The position numbers and the translations under genes are program-made. A stretch of DNA of 64,000 bases from Paenibacillus timonensis (GTDB lineage Bacteria; Bacillota; Bacilli; Paenibacillales; Paenibacillaceae), in contig NZ_WNZY01000026.1 of NCBI RefSeq assembly GCF_009725205.1, positions 1 to 64,000 of the forward strand, given 5' to 3'. The first letter of the stretch is position 1. Each line of letters opens with the position of its first letter. The notes under the pieces were generated by a model. The model saw nothing but the letters and a program-made list of their open reading frames with translations, was not told the origin of the DNA and did no database searches. Positions 54,234 through 64,000 of the stretch are shown piece after piece.

Positions 54234-54626
54234 ATGGCACAAGTACAATACTATGGGACAGGTCGTCGTAAACATTCGGTAGCACGTGTTCGCCTTGTAC
54301 CGGGTGAAGGACGCATTGTCATCAATAAACGCGACATCAACGAATATTTTGGTCTGGAAACGCTGAAGCTGATCGTAAAACAACCGTTGACTTTGACGGA
54401 AACGCTCGGTAACTACGACGTAATCGTCATCGCTCATGGTGGCGGGATCTCCGGTCAAGCCGGCGCAATCCGCCACGGGATTTCCCGCGCTCTGCTTAAG
54501 GCAGATCCGGAATTCCGTCCTGCATTGAAGAAAGCAGGATTCCTGACTCGTGACCCACGGATGAAAGAACGTAAGAAATACGGCCTCAAAGCAGCTCGCC
54601 GTGCTCCTCAGTTCTCGAAACGTTAA
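54234..54626 (+). CDS. rpsI: 30S ribosomal protein S9
   Basis: A 130-residue 30S head protein. [23 protein letters not shown] and the C-terminal [19 protein letters not shown], which touches P-site tRNA, are typical. GGGAGGACAGTTTC precedes the ATG. It marks the end of the conserved ribosomal region. Confidence 0.97.
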   Translation: MAQVQYYGTGRRKHSVARVRLVPGEGRIVINKRDINEYFGLETLKLIVKQPLTLTETLGNYDVIVIAHGGGISGQAGAIRHGISRALLKADPEFRPALKKAGFLTRDPRMKERKKYGLKAARRAPQFSKR

Positions 54627-54640
54627 TCTTCAAGATTTGG

Positions 54641-54676
54641 AAGGCTCTCAACCGTTAGGGTTGGGGGCCTTTTTCA
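54641..54676 (+). terminator. rplM-rpsI terminator
   Basis: AAGGCTCTCAACC pairs with GGTTGGGGGCCTT, followed by Ts. Confidence 0.87.
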
Positions 54677-54706
54677 TACATAAGAATTGGTTTGTTTTAT
54701 TTAAGC

Positions 54707-54737
54707 AAAAAGGATAAGGGCGTACCTTATCCTTTTT
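54707..54737 (+). terminator. Second terminator-like hairpin
   Basis: AAAAGGATAAGG / CCTTATCCTTTT, perfect 12-bp stem with a 6-base loop and a T-rich 3' side. It insulates the collagen gene from the ribosomal operon. Confidence 0.82.
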
Positions 54738-54859
54738 TATTTTTGCTTCAACCCGTTGATTAAAGTATTGAGCGACAAAAACGAAGGAGTAACTAAATTG
54801 GGTTTTTAGGAATATATTTGGGTTGACGGCATTTTCACTCATAAAGGGGAGTATATCCT

Positions 54860-57262
<2,403 letters not shown>

Positions 57263-57280
57263 AACACATGGAGGAAGATC

Positions 57281-58366
57281 ATGTCAACGATCAGTCTTTG
57301 TATGATTGTAAAAAATGAAGGGGCCTATCTAGAAAGGTGCTTAACATCCGCAGCATCTGTCGTTGATGAGATCATCATCGCAGATACTGGATCTACCGAT
57401 GAGACGAGGGAAATCGCAAAATCATTTCATGCACGCATCACGGATTTTCAATGGATCGATGACTTCTCTGCCGCGAGGAATTTTGCATTTGCTCAAGCCA
57501 CGAAGGATTATATCCTGTGGCTTGATGCAGATGACGTTTTGCTGGAAGAAGACCTGGAGAAGTTAGCAAAGCTGAAAAAAGAGCTGAATGACACCATCGA
57601 TTCCGTAACCATGTTCTACCATTATGCCTTCGATGAGTTTGGAAATGTAACTACAAGTCTAAGAAGAAACCGGCTGGTCAAACGGAGCCGGCAATTTCAA
57701 TGGATGGGCCCAGTGCACGAATACCTTGATGTAAAGGGCAACATCATTCACTCGGATATCGTGGTAACCCATACGCGAAAGCATGCTCATACAGGGCGTA
57801 ATCTGACCATTTTTGACAAGCGGTTTGCGGGGGGAGAAACATTCTCTCCTCGCGACCTGTATTATTACGGAAATGAATTGATGGACAACCGTCATTATGA
57901 AAAAGCAGCCGAAATATATGAAACCTTCATGGCAGGACGAAATGGCTGGGTGGAAGATATTCTTTCCGCCTGCTATCGGTTAAGTGAGATTTATACGCTG
58001 CAAAATCAGGATGAGAAAGCGTTCAGGGCAGCGATCTTTTCCTTTGATTATGATTCGCCAAGAGCAGAGCTGTGCTGCAGGCTGGGTTTGCTTTTTTTAA
58101 AGCAGCAACAATGGGAACAGGCGGCTTATTGGTTTATGCTGGCTGCCGAAATGGAAAAACCGGCAGACCACTTGGGATTTATTCAGGAGGCTTGCTGGAC
58201 GTGGTTCCCGCACCTCCAGCTATGTATTTGCTATTATCATCTCGGCGACTTTATACAATCACACAAGCATAATGAGCTGGCCAGAAAGTATAGACCCGAC
58301 GACCTTCATGTCCTTCACAACAAGAAACTGCTGGAAGGAATATTGCGATCCGAGGTGAGTTTATGA
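57281..58366 (+). CDS. Family 2 glycosyltransferase with C-terminal TPR module
   Basis: A 361-residue predicted cytoplasmic enzyme. The GT-A domain (1-190) has TISLCMIVKNEGAYLERCL, ADTGSTDETREIA and the metal-binding DADD (about 86-89). The C-terminal part (about 195-355) is TPR-like, with the motif ACWTWFPHLQLCICYYHLGDF. This module is clearly homologous to the middle of the next protein. SunS-type and many capsule/exosporium enzymes look alike. It starts 18 bases after the collagen gene (GGAGGAAGATC site) and overlaps the next gene (ATGA). Proposed substrate: the collagen Thr residues or the first sugar on them. Confidence 0.88.
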   Translation: MSTISLCMIVKNEGAYLERCLTSAASVVDEIIIADTGSTDETREIAKSFHARITDFQWIDDFSAARNFAFAQATKDYILWLDADDVLLEEDLEKLAKLKKELNDTIDSVTMFYHYAFDEFGNVTTSLRRNRLVKRSRQFQWMGPVHEYLDVKGNIIHSDIVVTHTRKHAHTGRNLTIFDKRFAGGETFSPRDLYYYGNELMDNRHYEKAAEIYETFMAGRNGWVEDILSACYRLSEIYTLQNQDEKAFRAAIFSFDYDSPRAELCCRLGLLFLKQQQWEQAAYWFMLAAEMEKPADHLGFIQEACWTWFPHLQLCICYYHLGDFIQSHKHNELARKYRPDDLHVLHNKKLLEGILRSEVSL

Positions 58367-60627
58367 AAATTGTTCATGTTGCTCCCGATTTCTATCCAGT
58401 TCCTCCGCAATATTATGGCGGAATTGAGCGGATGATCCATTCGCTCATCGAAGAAAGTGTGAGAAGAGGGCATGAGGTTTATTTGTATGCGAGGGAGGGG
58501 AGCGAGACTAGCGCAAGCCTGATTCCTTACCACCATCCGGCGGGCAATCCGGATCTCATCGCCGACTATGTTCTACATACGCTTCCCGATGGGATCGACA
58601 TCATCCATGACCACACCCATCATTCAGTGATTGGAAGGAAACGCCTTTCCGTTCCGACCGTATGCACCATCCATGATAGTTTGAATAACGAGATTGAGCA
58701 TCCAGTTTATGTTAGTCAACGTGCGCTCGAAGTGATCGGGAATAACCATGGGTACTACGTATATAACGGCATCGATGTGGAGGAATATCCGGTTCAGCAT
58801 AAGAAGGAGGACTATTTGCTGTTTCTTGGGGTATTAAGTCAGCATAAAGGCATCCATCATGCGCTCGACCTGGCCGAAAAAACAAAGCAGCGCATGATCA
58901 TTGCAGGTCCAGTGTTTCATCACGACTATTTCCGAACCGATATCGAGCCTCGCATCCAAGCGATGTCTCATGTTGAATTTGTGGGTGAGGTCGGAGGAGA
59001 AGAACGGCTGAAACTTCTCCAGCAAGCCCGATGTCTATTGTTTCCTACTTCATGGGAAGAGCCCTTTGGATTAGTTATGGTTGAAGCGATGGCTTGCGGT
59101 ACGCCGGTCATTGCTCTTGGGAATGGAGCCGTTCCTGAGGTTCTCCATTCCTATCCGGAGTTCATCTGCCGATCTGCGGAGGAGATGCGTGAAAAACTGG
59201 GTCGTCTCCATTACCATTCGGATGCATTAAGGAAATATGTCGCCGATCATTTTTCGGTAAAGCAGATGGCTGATGGTTATTTCGATGTGTATGAACAGGC
59301 GATCAGGCGGGGGGAGGAACTCGGAGAAACAACCGATTGGATTCAAAAAGGGGAAGAGCTAAAAAAAAGAATGCGCTATGAAGAAGCGATTGAACTGTAT
59401 GAAGGCATCCTCATGTCGTCTACCACGTCTAAAGAAGATAAAATTGCCGCCTGCAATGAAGCGGCAGACGTCTATTACCGTCAGGCAAACAAGGATAAAG
59501 AAAGAGAATACGCATTCCGCTCATTTCTTTATGCCCCGCCCAGGGCCGAAATCTGTTGCCGATTGGGTTATCAATTTCTGCAGCTGAACCGGCTGGAACA
59601 AGCTATATTTTGGTATAAGGAAGCCACCAAAGCAAAACGACCGGAAGTAGAAACTGTATTATATTATGAGGCATGCTGGACATGGCTGCCGCATATTCAG
59701 CTTTGTATTTGTTACTACCAGCTGGGAGACTATAAAAGTGCTTATGAGCATAATGAACAGGCGATGCGGTATGAGCCGCATAACGAGTATGGTTTGAATA
59801 ATAAGAAAACGCTTGATGAGCTGCTTGGGAAATCGTCTGCACCTGCTATGACCTTGAATGAAGTCACCTTATTGGATGTGGATGGCAAGCCGTTCAAGAT
59901 GCTATTGCAAACGCCGGGATTCATTGAAGAGATGATTATCCAGAAGGGGAATTGGGAGCCGCATCTTGCTCCTATGCTCAGGTCTTTTATTAAGAAAGAC
60001 AACTTGTTCTTGGATATAGGTGCGAATATTGGCTATCATTCCCTCCATGTGGCCAGCCTTTGCAGAGATGCGCGATGTATTAGCTTTGAACCTCACCCTT
60101 CCATCTATCAGCAGTTATCCGCAAATGTATCGCTAAATCCTTTTGACAACATTGAGATATATCCCTTGGCTGTGGGGGAAACGCCAGGCCAAACCCGTTT
60201 TTTTATGCAAAAGGAGGATAGCTACAACCGGGGAATGTCCGCGGTAGAATATTACGATGGACTCGGTGGGGAGTATTCAGAGATCGAAGTAACGATGACC
60301 TCCCTGGATTCCTTTTTGGACGAAGAGAACAAGAAAAAAGTCAGTGTGATTAAAATAGATACGCAAGGCAACGAGTATCAAGTATTAAAAGGCGCCAGCA
60401 GCGTAATCAACGAATCGAAACCTCTTATAGCGCTGGAAGATCATAATAACGCCAAACATTCCATTGAGGATATATTAAAGCTACTCGAAGGTTATGCAGC
60501 CTATAAAGTGAATCTCTGGGACGGAAGGGTAACGGAATATAGGAATGAACTGGATCAGTTTCAGGATGATTATTTGTTGATCCCAGTGCATCTGGTCAAG
60601 CGATTTTTGGCCGAGAGAGCAGAGTAA
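58363..60627 (+). CDS. Three-part fusion: GT4 glycosyltransferase, TPR module, FkbM methyltransferase
   Basis: A 754-residue protein in three parts. Residues 1-320: GT-B fold, family 4 type (VAPDFYPVPPQYYGGIERM; TSWEEPFGLVMVEAMACGTPVIA). About 325-490: TPR module with YYEACWTWLPHIQLCICYYQLGDY, a relative of the one in the preceding gene. About 505-754: FkbM-type methyltransferase with SAM motif LFLDIGANIGYHSLHV and VIKIDTQGNEYQVLKGA. The start ATG overlaps the previous stop (ATGA). It could add a sugar and O-methylate it, as BclA glycans carry methylated sugars; this is inference. No signal peptide. Confidence 0.88.
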   Translation: MKIVHVAPDFYPVPPQYYGGIERMIHSLIEESVRRGHEVYLYAREGSETSASLIPYHHPAGNPDLIADYVLHTLPDGIDIIHDHTHHSVIGRKRLSVPTVCTIHDSLNNEIEHPVYVSQRALEVIGNNHGYYVYNGIDVEEYPVQHKKEDYLLFLGVLSQHKGIHHALDLAEKTKQRMIIAGPVFHHDYFRTDIEPRIQAMSHVEFVGEVGGEERLKLLQQARCLLFPTSWEEPFGLVMVEAMACGTPVIALGNGAVPEVLHSYPEFICRSAEEMREKLGRLHYHSDALRKYVADHFSVKQMADGYFDVYEQAIRRGEELGETTDWIQKGEELKKRMRYEEAIELYEGILMSSTTSKEDKIAACNEAADVYYRQANKDKEREYAFRSFLYAPPRAEICCRLGYQFLQLNRLEQAIFWYKEATKAKRPEVETVLYYEACWTWLPHIQLCICYYQLGDYKSAYEHNEQAMRYEPHNEYGLNNKKTLDELLGKSSAPAMTLNEVTLLDVDGKPFKMLLQTPGFIEEMIIQKGNWEPHLAPMLRSFIKKDNLFLDIGANIGYHSLHVASLCRDARCISFEPHPSIYQQLSANVSLNPFDNIEIYPLAVGETPGQTRFFMQKEDSYNRGMSAVEYYDGLGGEYSEIEVTMTSLDSFLDEENKKKVSVIKIDTQGNEYQVLKGASSVINESKPLIALEDHNNAKHSIEDILKLLEGYAAYKVNLWDGRVTEYRNELDQFQDDYLLIPVHLVKRFLAERAE

Positions 60628-60722
60628 AACAATGCTACTATGTGCAATAATTCACATACATTACCTGCCAACCATGCTACCATCTTCTTGGAAATGACAA
60701 CAAGATAGTGGGGGTAATTATT

Positions 60723-61616
60723 TTGAAGAAAAGCATGACAATCGTTGGGACAGTCCTTATTCTTGCCCTGGCATTAACGGCGTGCGGAGGAAATAACAAA
60801 GAAGCCGCTAATAATGCAACGACAAGCAACAATGGCTCGAATAACGCCGCTGCGACAACGAATAACTCGGCGGCCACCGGTACGTATCAAGATGGTACGT
60901 ACAAAGGGATCTATGACCGCAAGGACGTCCGGAATTGGACGGCGTATGTCGAGGTGACGGTGAAGGACGGCAAGATCGAGAAGGCTTACTACGATTATAC
61001 GAATGAAAACGGCGATTTGCGCACCAACGACGAGAACTACACGAGTGCATTTAAAGCGGCTAATAAAATGACACCGCGGGAAGCTTTCGATCAACTCGGA
61101 GGTAAACTGGTTGAGGTTCAAGATGCAGCGAAGGTAGATGCCGTGACAGGTGCTACGCACTCTTCCAGAAACTTCAACGAGCTGGCTGCTGCCGCTTTGG
61201 AACATGCCAAGACGGGTGATACCAGTGATGCGATCGTTAATCTGTACGAAGATGGCACCTACAAGGTTGAGGCCGATGCGTTTGACGACCATGGCTGGAA
61301 ACCGCAGCTAGAGCTGACCATCAAGGACCACAAGGTCGATTCCGTTGCTTTTGACTACGTGAATGAGGAAGGCAAGCTGAAAACCGAAGACGCAGATTAT
61401 AAAGCCGCTATGGAACCTAAATCGGGAACCTATCCAGCGAAATACACCGAAGAGCTTGAGAAACAACTTGTCGATAAGCAATTGATCGGCGACGTTGACG
61501 CCATTGCTGGAGCAACTACATCCTCCAATAACTTTTCTGCGCTTGTAGAATACGCATTGGACGACATGGCCGAAGTCGGCGATACGGATTTAAAAGCGAT
61601 CAAGATCGAAGAATAA
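60723..61616 (+). CDS. Lipoprotein with two FMN-binding repeats (PplA-like)
   Basis: A 297-residue secreted lipoprotein. Signal peptide 1-20 ends in the lipobox LTAC (C21). A Asn/Ser/Thr linker (about 24-52) leads to two FMN_bind repeats. Each begins with a DGTYK segment (57-61 and 177-181) and ends in a flavinylation-like site: VTGATHSS (T145) and IAGATTSS (T265). In Listeria PplA such Thr residues carry FMN and pass electrons outside the cell. TTG 60723 follows GTGGGGGTAATTAT. No apbE (flavin transferase) is in the window. A terminator follows. Confidence 0.88.
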   Translation: MKKSMTIVGTVLILALALTACGGNNKEAANNATTSNNGSNNAAATTNNSAATGTYQDGTYKGIYDRKDVRNWTAYVEVTVKDGKIEKAYYDYTNENGDLRTNDENYTSAFKAANKMTPREAFDQLGGKLVEVQDAAKVDAVTGATHSSRNFNELAAAALEHAKTGDTSDAIVNLYEDGTYKVEADAFDDHGWKPQLELTIKDHKVDSVAFDYVNEEGKLKTEDADYKAAMEPKSGTYPAKYTEELEKQLVDKQLIGDVDAIAGATTSSNNFSALVEYALDDMAEVGDTDLKAIKIEE

Positions 61617-61646
61617 TTGGATAGGACGACTAATAGGATAACTAGT

Positions 61647-61684
61647 GACCTGGCTTCTCTATGGAGAGGTTAGGTCTTTTTTTC
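61647..61684 (+). terminator. Terminator of the flavin lipoprotein gene
   Basis: GACCTGGCTTCTC pairs with GAGAGGTTAGGTC (loop TATG), followed by eight Ts. Confidence 0.9.
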
Positions 61685-61702
61685 ATTTTGGTTTTTTTAG
61701 TA

Positions 61703-61730
61703 TTGACTTATAAGGCGAATGACATATACT
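61703..61730 (+). promoter_or_regulatory. Promoter of cysH-sat
   Basis: TTGACT (61703-61708) and TATACT (61725-61730) with a 16-base spacer. A palindrome lies just downstream. Confidence 0.75.
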
Positions 61731-61743
61731 TAAAAATATAATT

Positions 61744-61756
61744 CTAATCAGATTAG
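61744..61756 (+). promoter_or_regulatory. Perfect palindrome after the cysH promoter
   Basis: CTAATC-A-GATTAG, 14 bases behind the -10 box and followed by TTGGAATAATG. A repressor bound here would block transcription. A sulfur regulator such as CymR is a guess only. Confidence 0.5.
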
Positions 61757-61811
61757 TTGGAATAATGTTTTGATTTACCATGTTTAGCTTAATGCGGGAG
61801 GTCTGAGGAAA

Positions 61812-62504
61812 GTGAATCTATTGGAAAAAGAGCAGTTGATTGCGGCCAAGGCCGACGAGTTCGAGTCATCCACACCCCAAGAAATCATCGCCTGGGCGGT
61901 TGAAACGTTTCCGAATATCACCTTTGCCTGCAGCTTTGGCGCCGAGGATGTCGTTCTGGTGGATATGCTGCAGCAAATCAGCCCATCCACCGACATTTTT
62001 TACTTGGACACGGACTTTCATTTTAAAGAAACTTATGAGACTAGGGATGCGATTGCTGCCAAATACGGGCTGGAATTCGTTCGGGTATCGCCGAAGCTGA
62101 CGCCAGAGGAACAGGCGGTCCAGTATGGGGAGGAACTGTGGAAGTCGGATCCAAACGCCTGCTGTAATGTACGTAAGGTTGAACCGCTGACACGGGTTTT
62201 GGGGCGCTATGAGGCCTGGATTACAGGGATTCGCCGCGATCAGGCCCCAACTCGAGCGAATGCGAAGAAAATCGAATACGATGCCAAGTTCGGACTGGTC
62301 AAGTTTAATCCAATCGCGCATTGGACATCCGATGACGTATGGAATTATATTCGTGAACATGAGCTCATTTATAATCCTTTGCATGACCGCAATTATCCCA
62401 GCATTGGCTGTGAATATTGTACGCGTCAGGTAATGCCTGGCGAAGACCCTCGTGCGGGACGCTGGTCCGGTACGGAGAAGACGGAATGTGGCCTGCATAA
62501 ATAA
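61812..62504 (+). CDS. cysH: Assimilatory adenylylsulfate/phosphoadenylylsulfate reductase
   Basis: Reduces activated sulfate to sulfite. The 230 residues contain C117-C118 and C200/C203, the four cysteines that hold a 4Fe-4S cluster in APS-reducing enzymes, and the catalytic ECGLH near the end (C226). With sat next and no APS kinase in view, APS is the likely substrate. Core motifs: ACSFGAEDVVLV, YLDTDFHF. GTG 61812 follows GAGGTCTGAGGAAA. The final sulfite reductase is not in the window. Confidence 0.94.
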   Translation: MNLLEKEQLIAAKADEFESSTPQEIIAWAVETFPNITFACSFGAEDVVLVDMLQQISPSTDIFYLDTDFHFKETYETRDAIAAKYGLEFVRVSPKLTPEEQAVQYGEELWKSDPNACCNVRKVEPLTRVLGRYEAWITGIRRDQAPTRANAKKIEYDAKFGLVKFNPIAHWTSDDVWNYIREHELIYNPLHDRNYPSIGCEYCTRQVMPGEDPRAGRWSGTEKTECGLHK

Positions 62505-62546
62505 AACGGACGGATTCGGAAGATTTCAAAAGTGGAGGAGATACGG

Positions 62547-63716
62547 GTGACGACAATATTACCACATGGCGGAAGCTTAGTACATCGACTGGTTACTGGA
62601 GAGCAACGGGATCATCTCTTGGAGACAGCTAAGGGACTTCCGGCTATTCCGATCAGTAACTGGGCCATATCCGACCTCGACCTCATTGGGGTAGGTGCTT
62701 TTTCGCCATTAACTGGATTTATGAACGAAGAAGATTATCGATCCGTTGTCGACCGCATGCGGCTAGCGAACGGAACGGTCTGGAGCATCCCGATCACCCT
62801 CTCCGTCGCCCGTGAGCAGGCGGAAGGCCTAGAGATCGGAGAGCAGGTTGCTTTGGTTGGTGAACAGGACGGGGTCATCTACGGCCTTTTGGAAATTGGC
62901 AGCGTATATCATGTTGATCAGGCGGAGGAAGCGCGGAAGGTATTCAAAACCGATGATTCCGAGCATCCTGGGGTTAAGAAACTGCTTGAGCGCTCCCCAT
63001 ACTATGTCGGTGGCTCTGTTCAGGTGTTAAATCGTCCAGAACCGGCACGCTTCAAGGAGTTTTATTTCGATCCAGCCGAGACGCGTCGTATTTTTGCCGA
63101 GAAGGGGTGGAAGACTGTCGTTGGTTTTCAGACTCGGAATCCAGTTCATCGGGCTCACGAATATATCCAGAAAAGTGCAATGGAAATCGTGGATGCCTTA
63201 TTTCTTAATCCGCTAGTGGGTGAAACCAAATCGGATGACGTACCTGCGGATGTCCGGATGAAGAGCTATTTGACCCTACTGGATAACTATTACCCCGCAG
63301 ACCGTACGTTTCTGGGCGTTTTCCCTGCAGCAATGCGCTATGCCGGACCGCGTGAAGCGATTTTTCATGCAATGGTACGCAAAAACTACGGGTGCACCCA
63401 TTTTATCGTTGGCCGAGATCATGCGGGTGTTGGCGATTACTATGGCACGTATGAGGCACAGGAAATTTTCTCGAATTTCACTCCCGAGGAGTTGGGGATC
63501 TCTCCCCTATTCTTTGAACATAGCTTCTTCTGCACGAAGTGCGGGAATATGGCTTCCAGCAAAACTTGCCCGCATTCGAAAGAAGATCATTTGACCTTAT
63601 CCGGTACGAAGGTTCGCGGATTGCTGCGTGATGGGATCTGCCCGCCGCCTGAATTTACCCGGCCCGAGGTTGCCGAGGTCCTGATTGACGGGATGAAGCA
63701 GCAGGTCCACAACTAA
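62547..63716 (+). CDS. sat: Sulfate adenylyltransferase (ATP sulfurylase)
   Basis: Makes APS from ATP and sulfate. The 389 residues include the [12 protein letters not shown] motif (nucleotide binding), [12 protein letters not shown] and the C-terminal zinc-type cysteines [18 protein letters not shown] 62547 follows GTGGAGGAGATACGG; the in-frame GTG at 62532 is part of that site. It lies 42 bases after cysH, so the two form an operon feeding sulfite to cysteine synthesis, in line with cysE upstream in the window. Confidence 0.95.
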   Translation: MTTILPHGGSLVHRLVTGEQRDHLLETAKGLPAIPISNWAISDLDLIGVGAFSPLTGFMNEEDYRSVVDRMRLANGTVWSIPITLSVAREQAEGLEIGEQVALVGEQDGVIYGLLEIGSVYHVDQAEEARKVFKTDDSEHPGVKKLLERSPYYVGGSVQVLNRPEPARFKEFYFDPAETRRIFAEKGWKTVVGFQTRNPVHRAHEYIQKSAMEIVDALFLNPLVGETKSDDVPADVRMKSYLTLLDNYYPADRTFLGVFPAAMRYAGPREAIFHAMVRKNYGCTHFIVGRDHAGVGDYYGTYEAQEIFSNFTPEELGISPLFFEHSFFCTKCGNMASSKTCPHSKEDHLTLSGTKVRGLLRDGICPPPEFTRPEVAEVLIDGMKQQVHN

Positions 63717-63733
63717 ACGCGCATCTCCATGTG

Positions 63734-63762
63734 TCATATTTGTCCACCTTGTCCCATATCAT
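63734..63762 (+). promoter_or_regulatory. Putative sigma-E promoter of cwlD
   Basis: TCATATT (63734-63740), 14 bases, then CATATCAT (63755-63762) fits the sigma-E pattern (K/M)ATATT-N14-CATACANT with small changes. In Bacillus cwlD is expressed in sporulation, so this fits. Sequence-based only. Confidence 0.55.
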
Positions 63763-63797
63763 GAGTAATGTCATGAAGGAGAAAGGTGGCTTTTTTT

Positions 63798-64000
63798 ATG
63801 CGCGATCGAGATAAGGTGACGTTATGGATTTCCCTGAACCACATCAAAATAGCGCTGATCGGCGTCGGCCTTGCTGCCATGATCCTCGGGATGGCTTTCT
63901 ACCACGTGCCGTCGCAGAAAGCATGGAATTACTGGAGTCTGCCGTTGGCGGGTCAGATTATCGCTCTGGATGCGGGCCACGGCGGGCCGGACGGCGGAGC
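63798..64000 (+). CDS. cwlD: N-acetylmuramoyl-L-alanine amidase CwlD (5' part, cut by window edge)
   Basis: Only the first 67 codons are visible. The start MRDRDKVTLWISLNHIKIAL is followed by a membrane anchor (about 14-36, IALIGVGLAAMILGMAF) and the catalytic zinc site of amidase_3, IIALDAGHGGPDGGA (about 53-67). CwlD makes muramic lactam in the spore cortex. AGGAGAAAGGTGG precedes the ATG. Its place after rpsI is known in Bacillus, so the genes in between mark an insertion. Confidence 0.88.
   Translation, partial: MRDRDKVTLWISLNHIKIALIGVGLAAMILGMAFYHVPSQKAWNYWSLPLAGQIIALDAGHGGPDGG

Overview
This window is a chromosomal segment from a Gram-positive, endospore-forming bacterium, most likely Paenibacillus or a close relative. 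That reading rests on the ctsR-mcsA-mcsB-clpC-radA-disA order, the gltX / T-box / cysE-cysS block, sigH next to rpmG-secE-nusG, the TTG starts of rpoB and rpoC, cwlD at the right edge, and strong AAGGAGG ribosome binding sites. GC content looks close to 50 percent. Assignments come from reading motifs and gene order; no database search was run.

Layout. (1) 1-170: end of an rRNA operon (5S gene and its terminator), followed by an array of short palindromic repeats. (2) 500-7931: stress and genome-maintenance genes. ctsR-mcsA-mcsB-clpC lie behind a promoter with a textbook CtsR operator, then radA and disA. (3) 7982-13423: pssA, a convergent small gene, a PIN/TRAM protein, ispD and ispF, and gltX. 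(4) 13424-18646: a repeat array, a cysteine T-box leader, cysE, a 620-base repeat-rich gap, then cysS-mrnC-rlmB-rae1. (5) 18700-24010: sigH, rpmG-secE-nusG, rplK-rplA, the L10 leader with rplJ-rplL, and a methyltransferase. (6) 24020-36720: rpoB-rpoC, an L7Ae-like gene and the str operon (rpsL-rpsG-fusA-tuf). (7) 36750-54675: the S10, spc and alpha ribosomal clusters with secY, adk, map, infA and rpoA, then truA, a zinc-ribbon gene and rplM-rpsI. (8) 54700-63720: an accessory island between rpsI and cwlD. It holds a giant collagen-like protein, two unusual glycosyltransferases (one a glycosyltransferase/TPR/methyltransferase fusion), a flavin-binding lipoprotein, and the sulfate-assimilation genes cysH and sat. 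(9) The window ends inside cwlD.

How the parts work together. Most of the window is the conserved transcription and translation core. It is regulated by ribosomal-protein leaders (L10, L13, possibly S10), a T-box that senses uncharged tRNA-Cys, and CtsR/McsB/ClpC proteostasis. The accessory island is the most distinctive part. It looks like a dedicated surface-glycoprotein system: a Thr-rich collagen stalk without a signal peptide, made next to two enzymes that share a related TPR module and could together glycosylate and O-methylate it. By analogy with BclA this may be a spore-surface filament.

The second notable signal is a structured repeat of about 107-170 bases in three gaps (ispD-ispF, cysE-cysS, rpsL-rpsG), always in the transcribed direction. 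Its closing stem keeps pairing although its sequence changes between copies, which suggests a folded RNA or a mobile element with base-paired ends. Around cysE two unrelated families of ~24-base repeats share the same layout of two direct plus two inverted copies.
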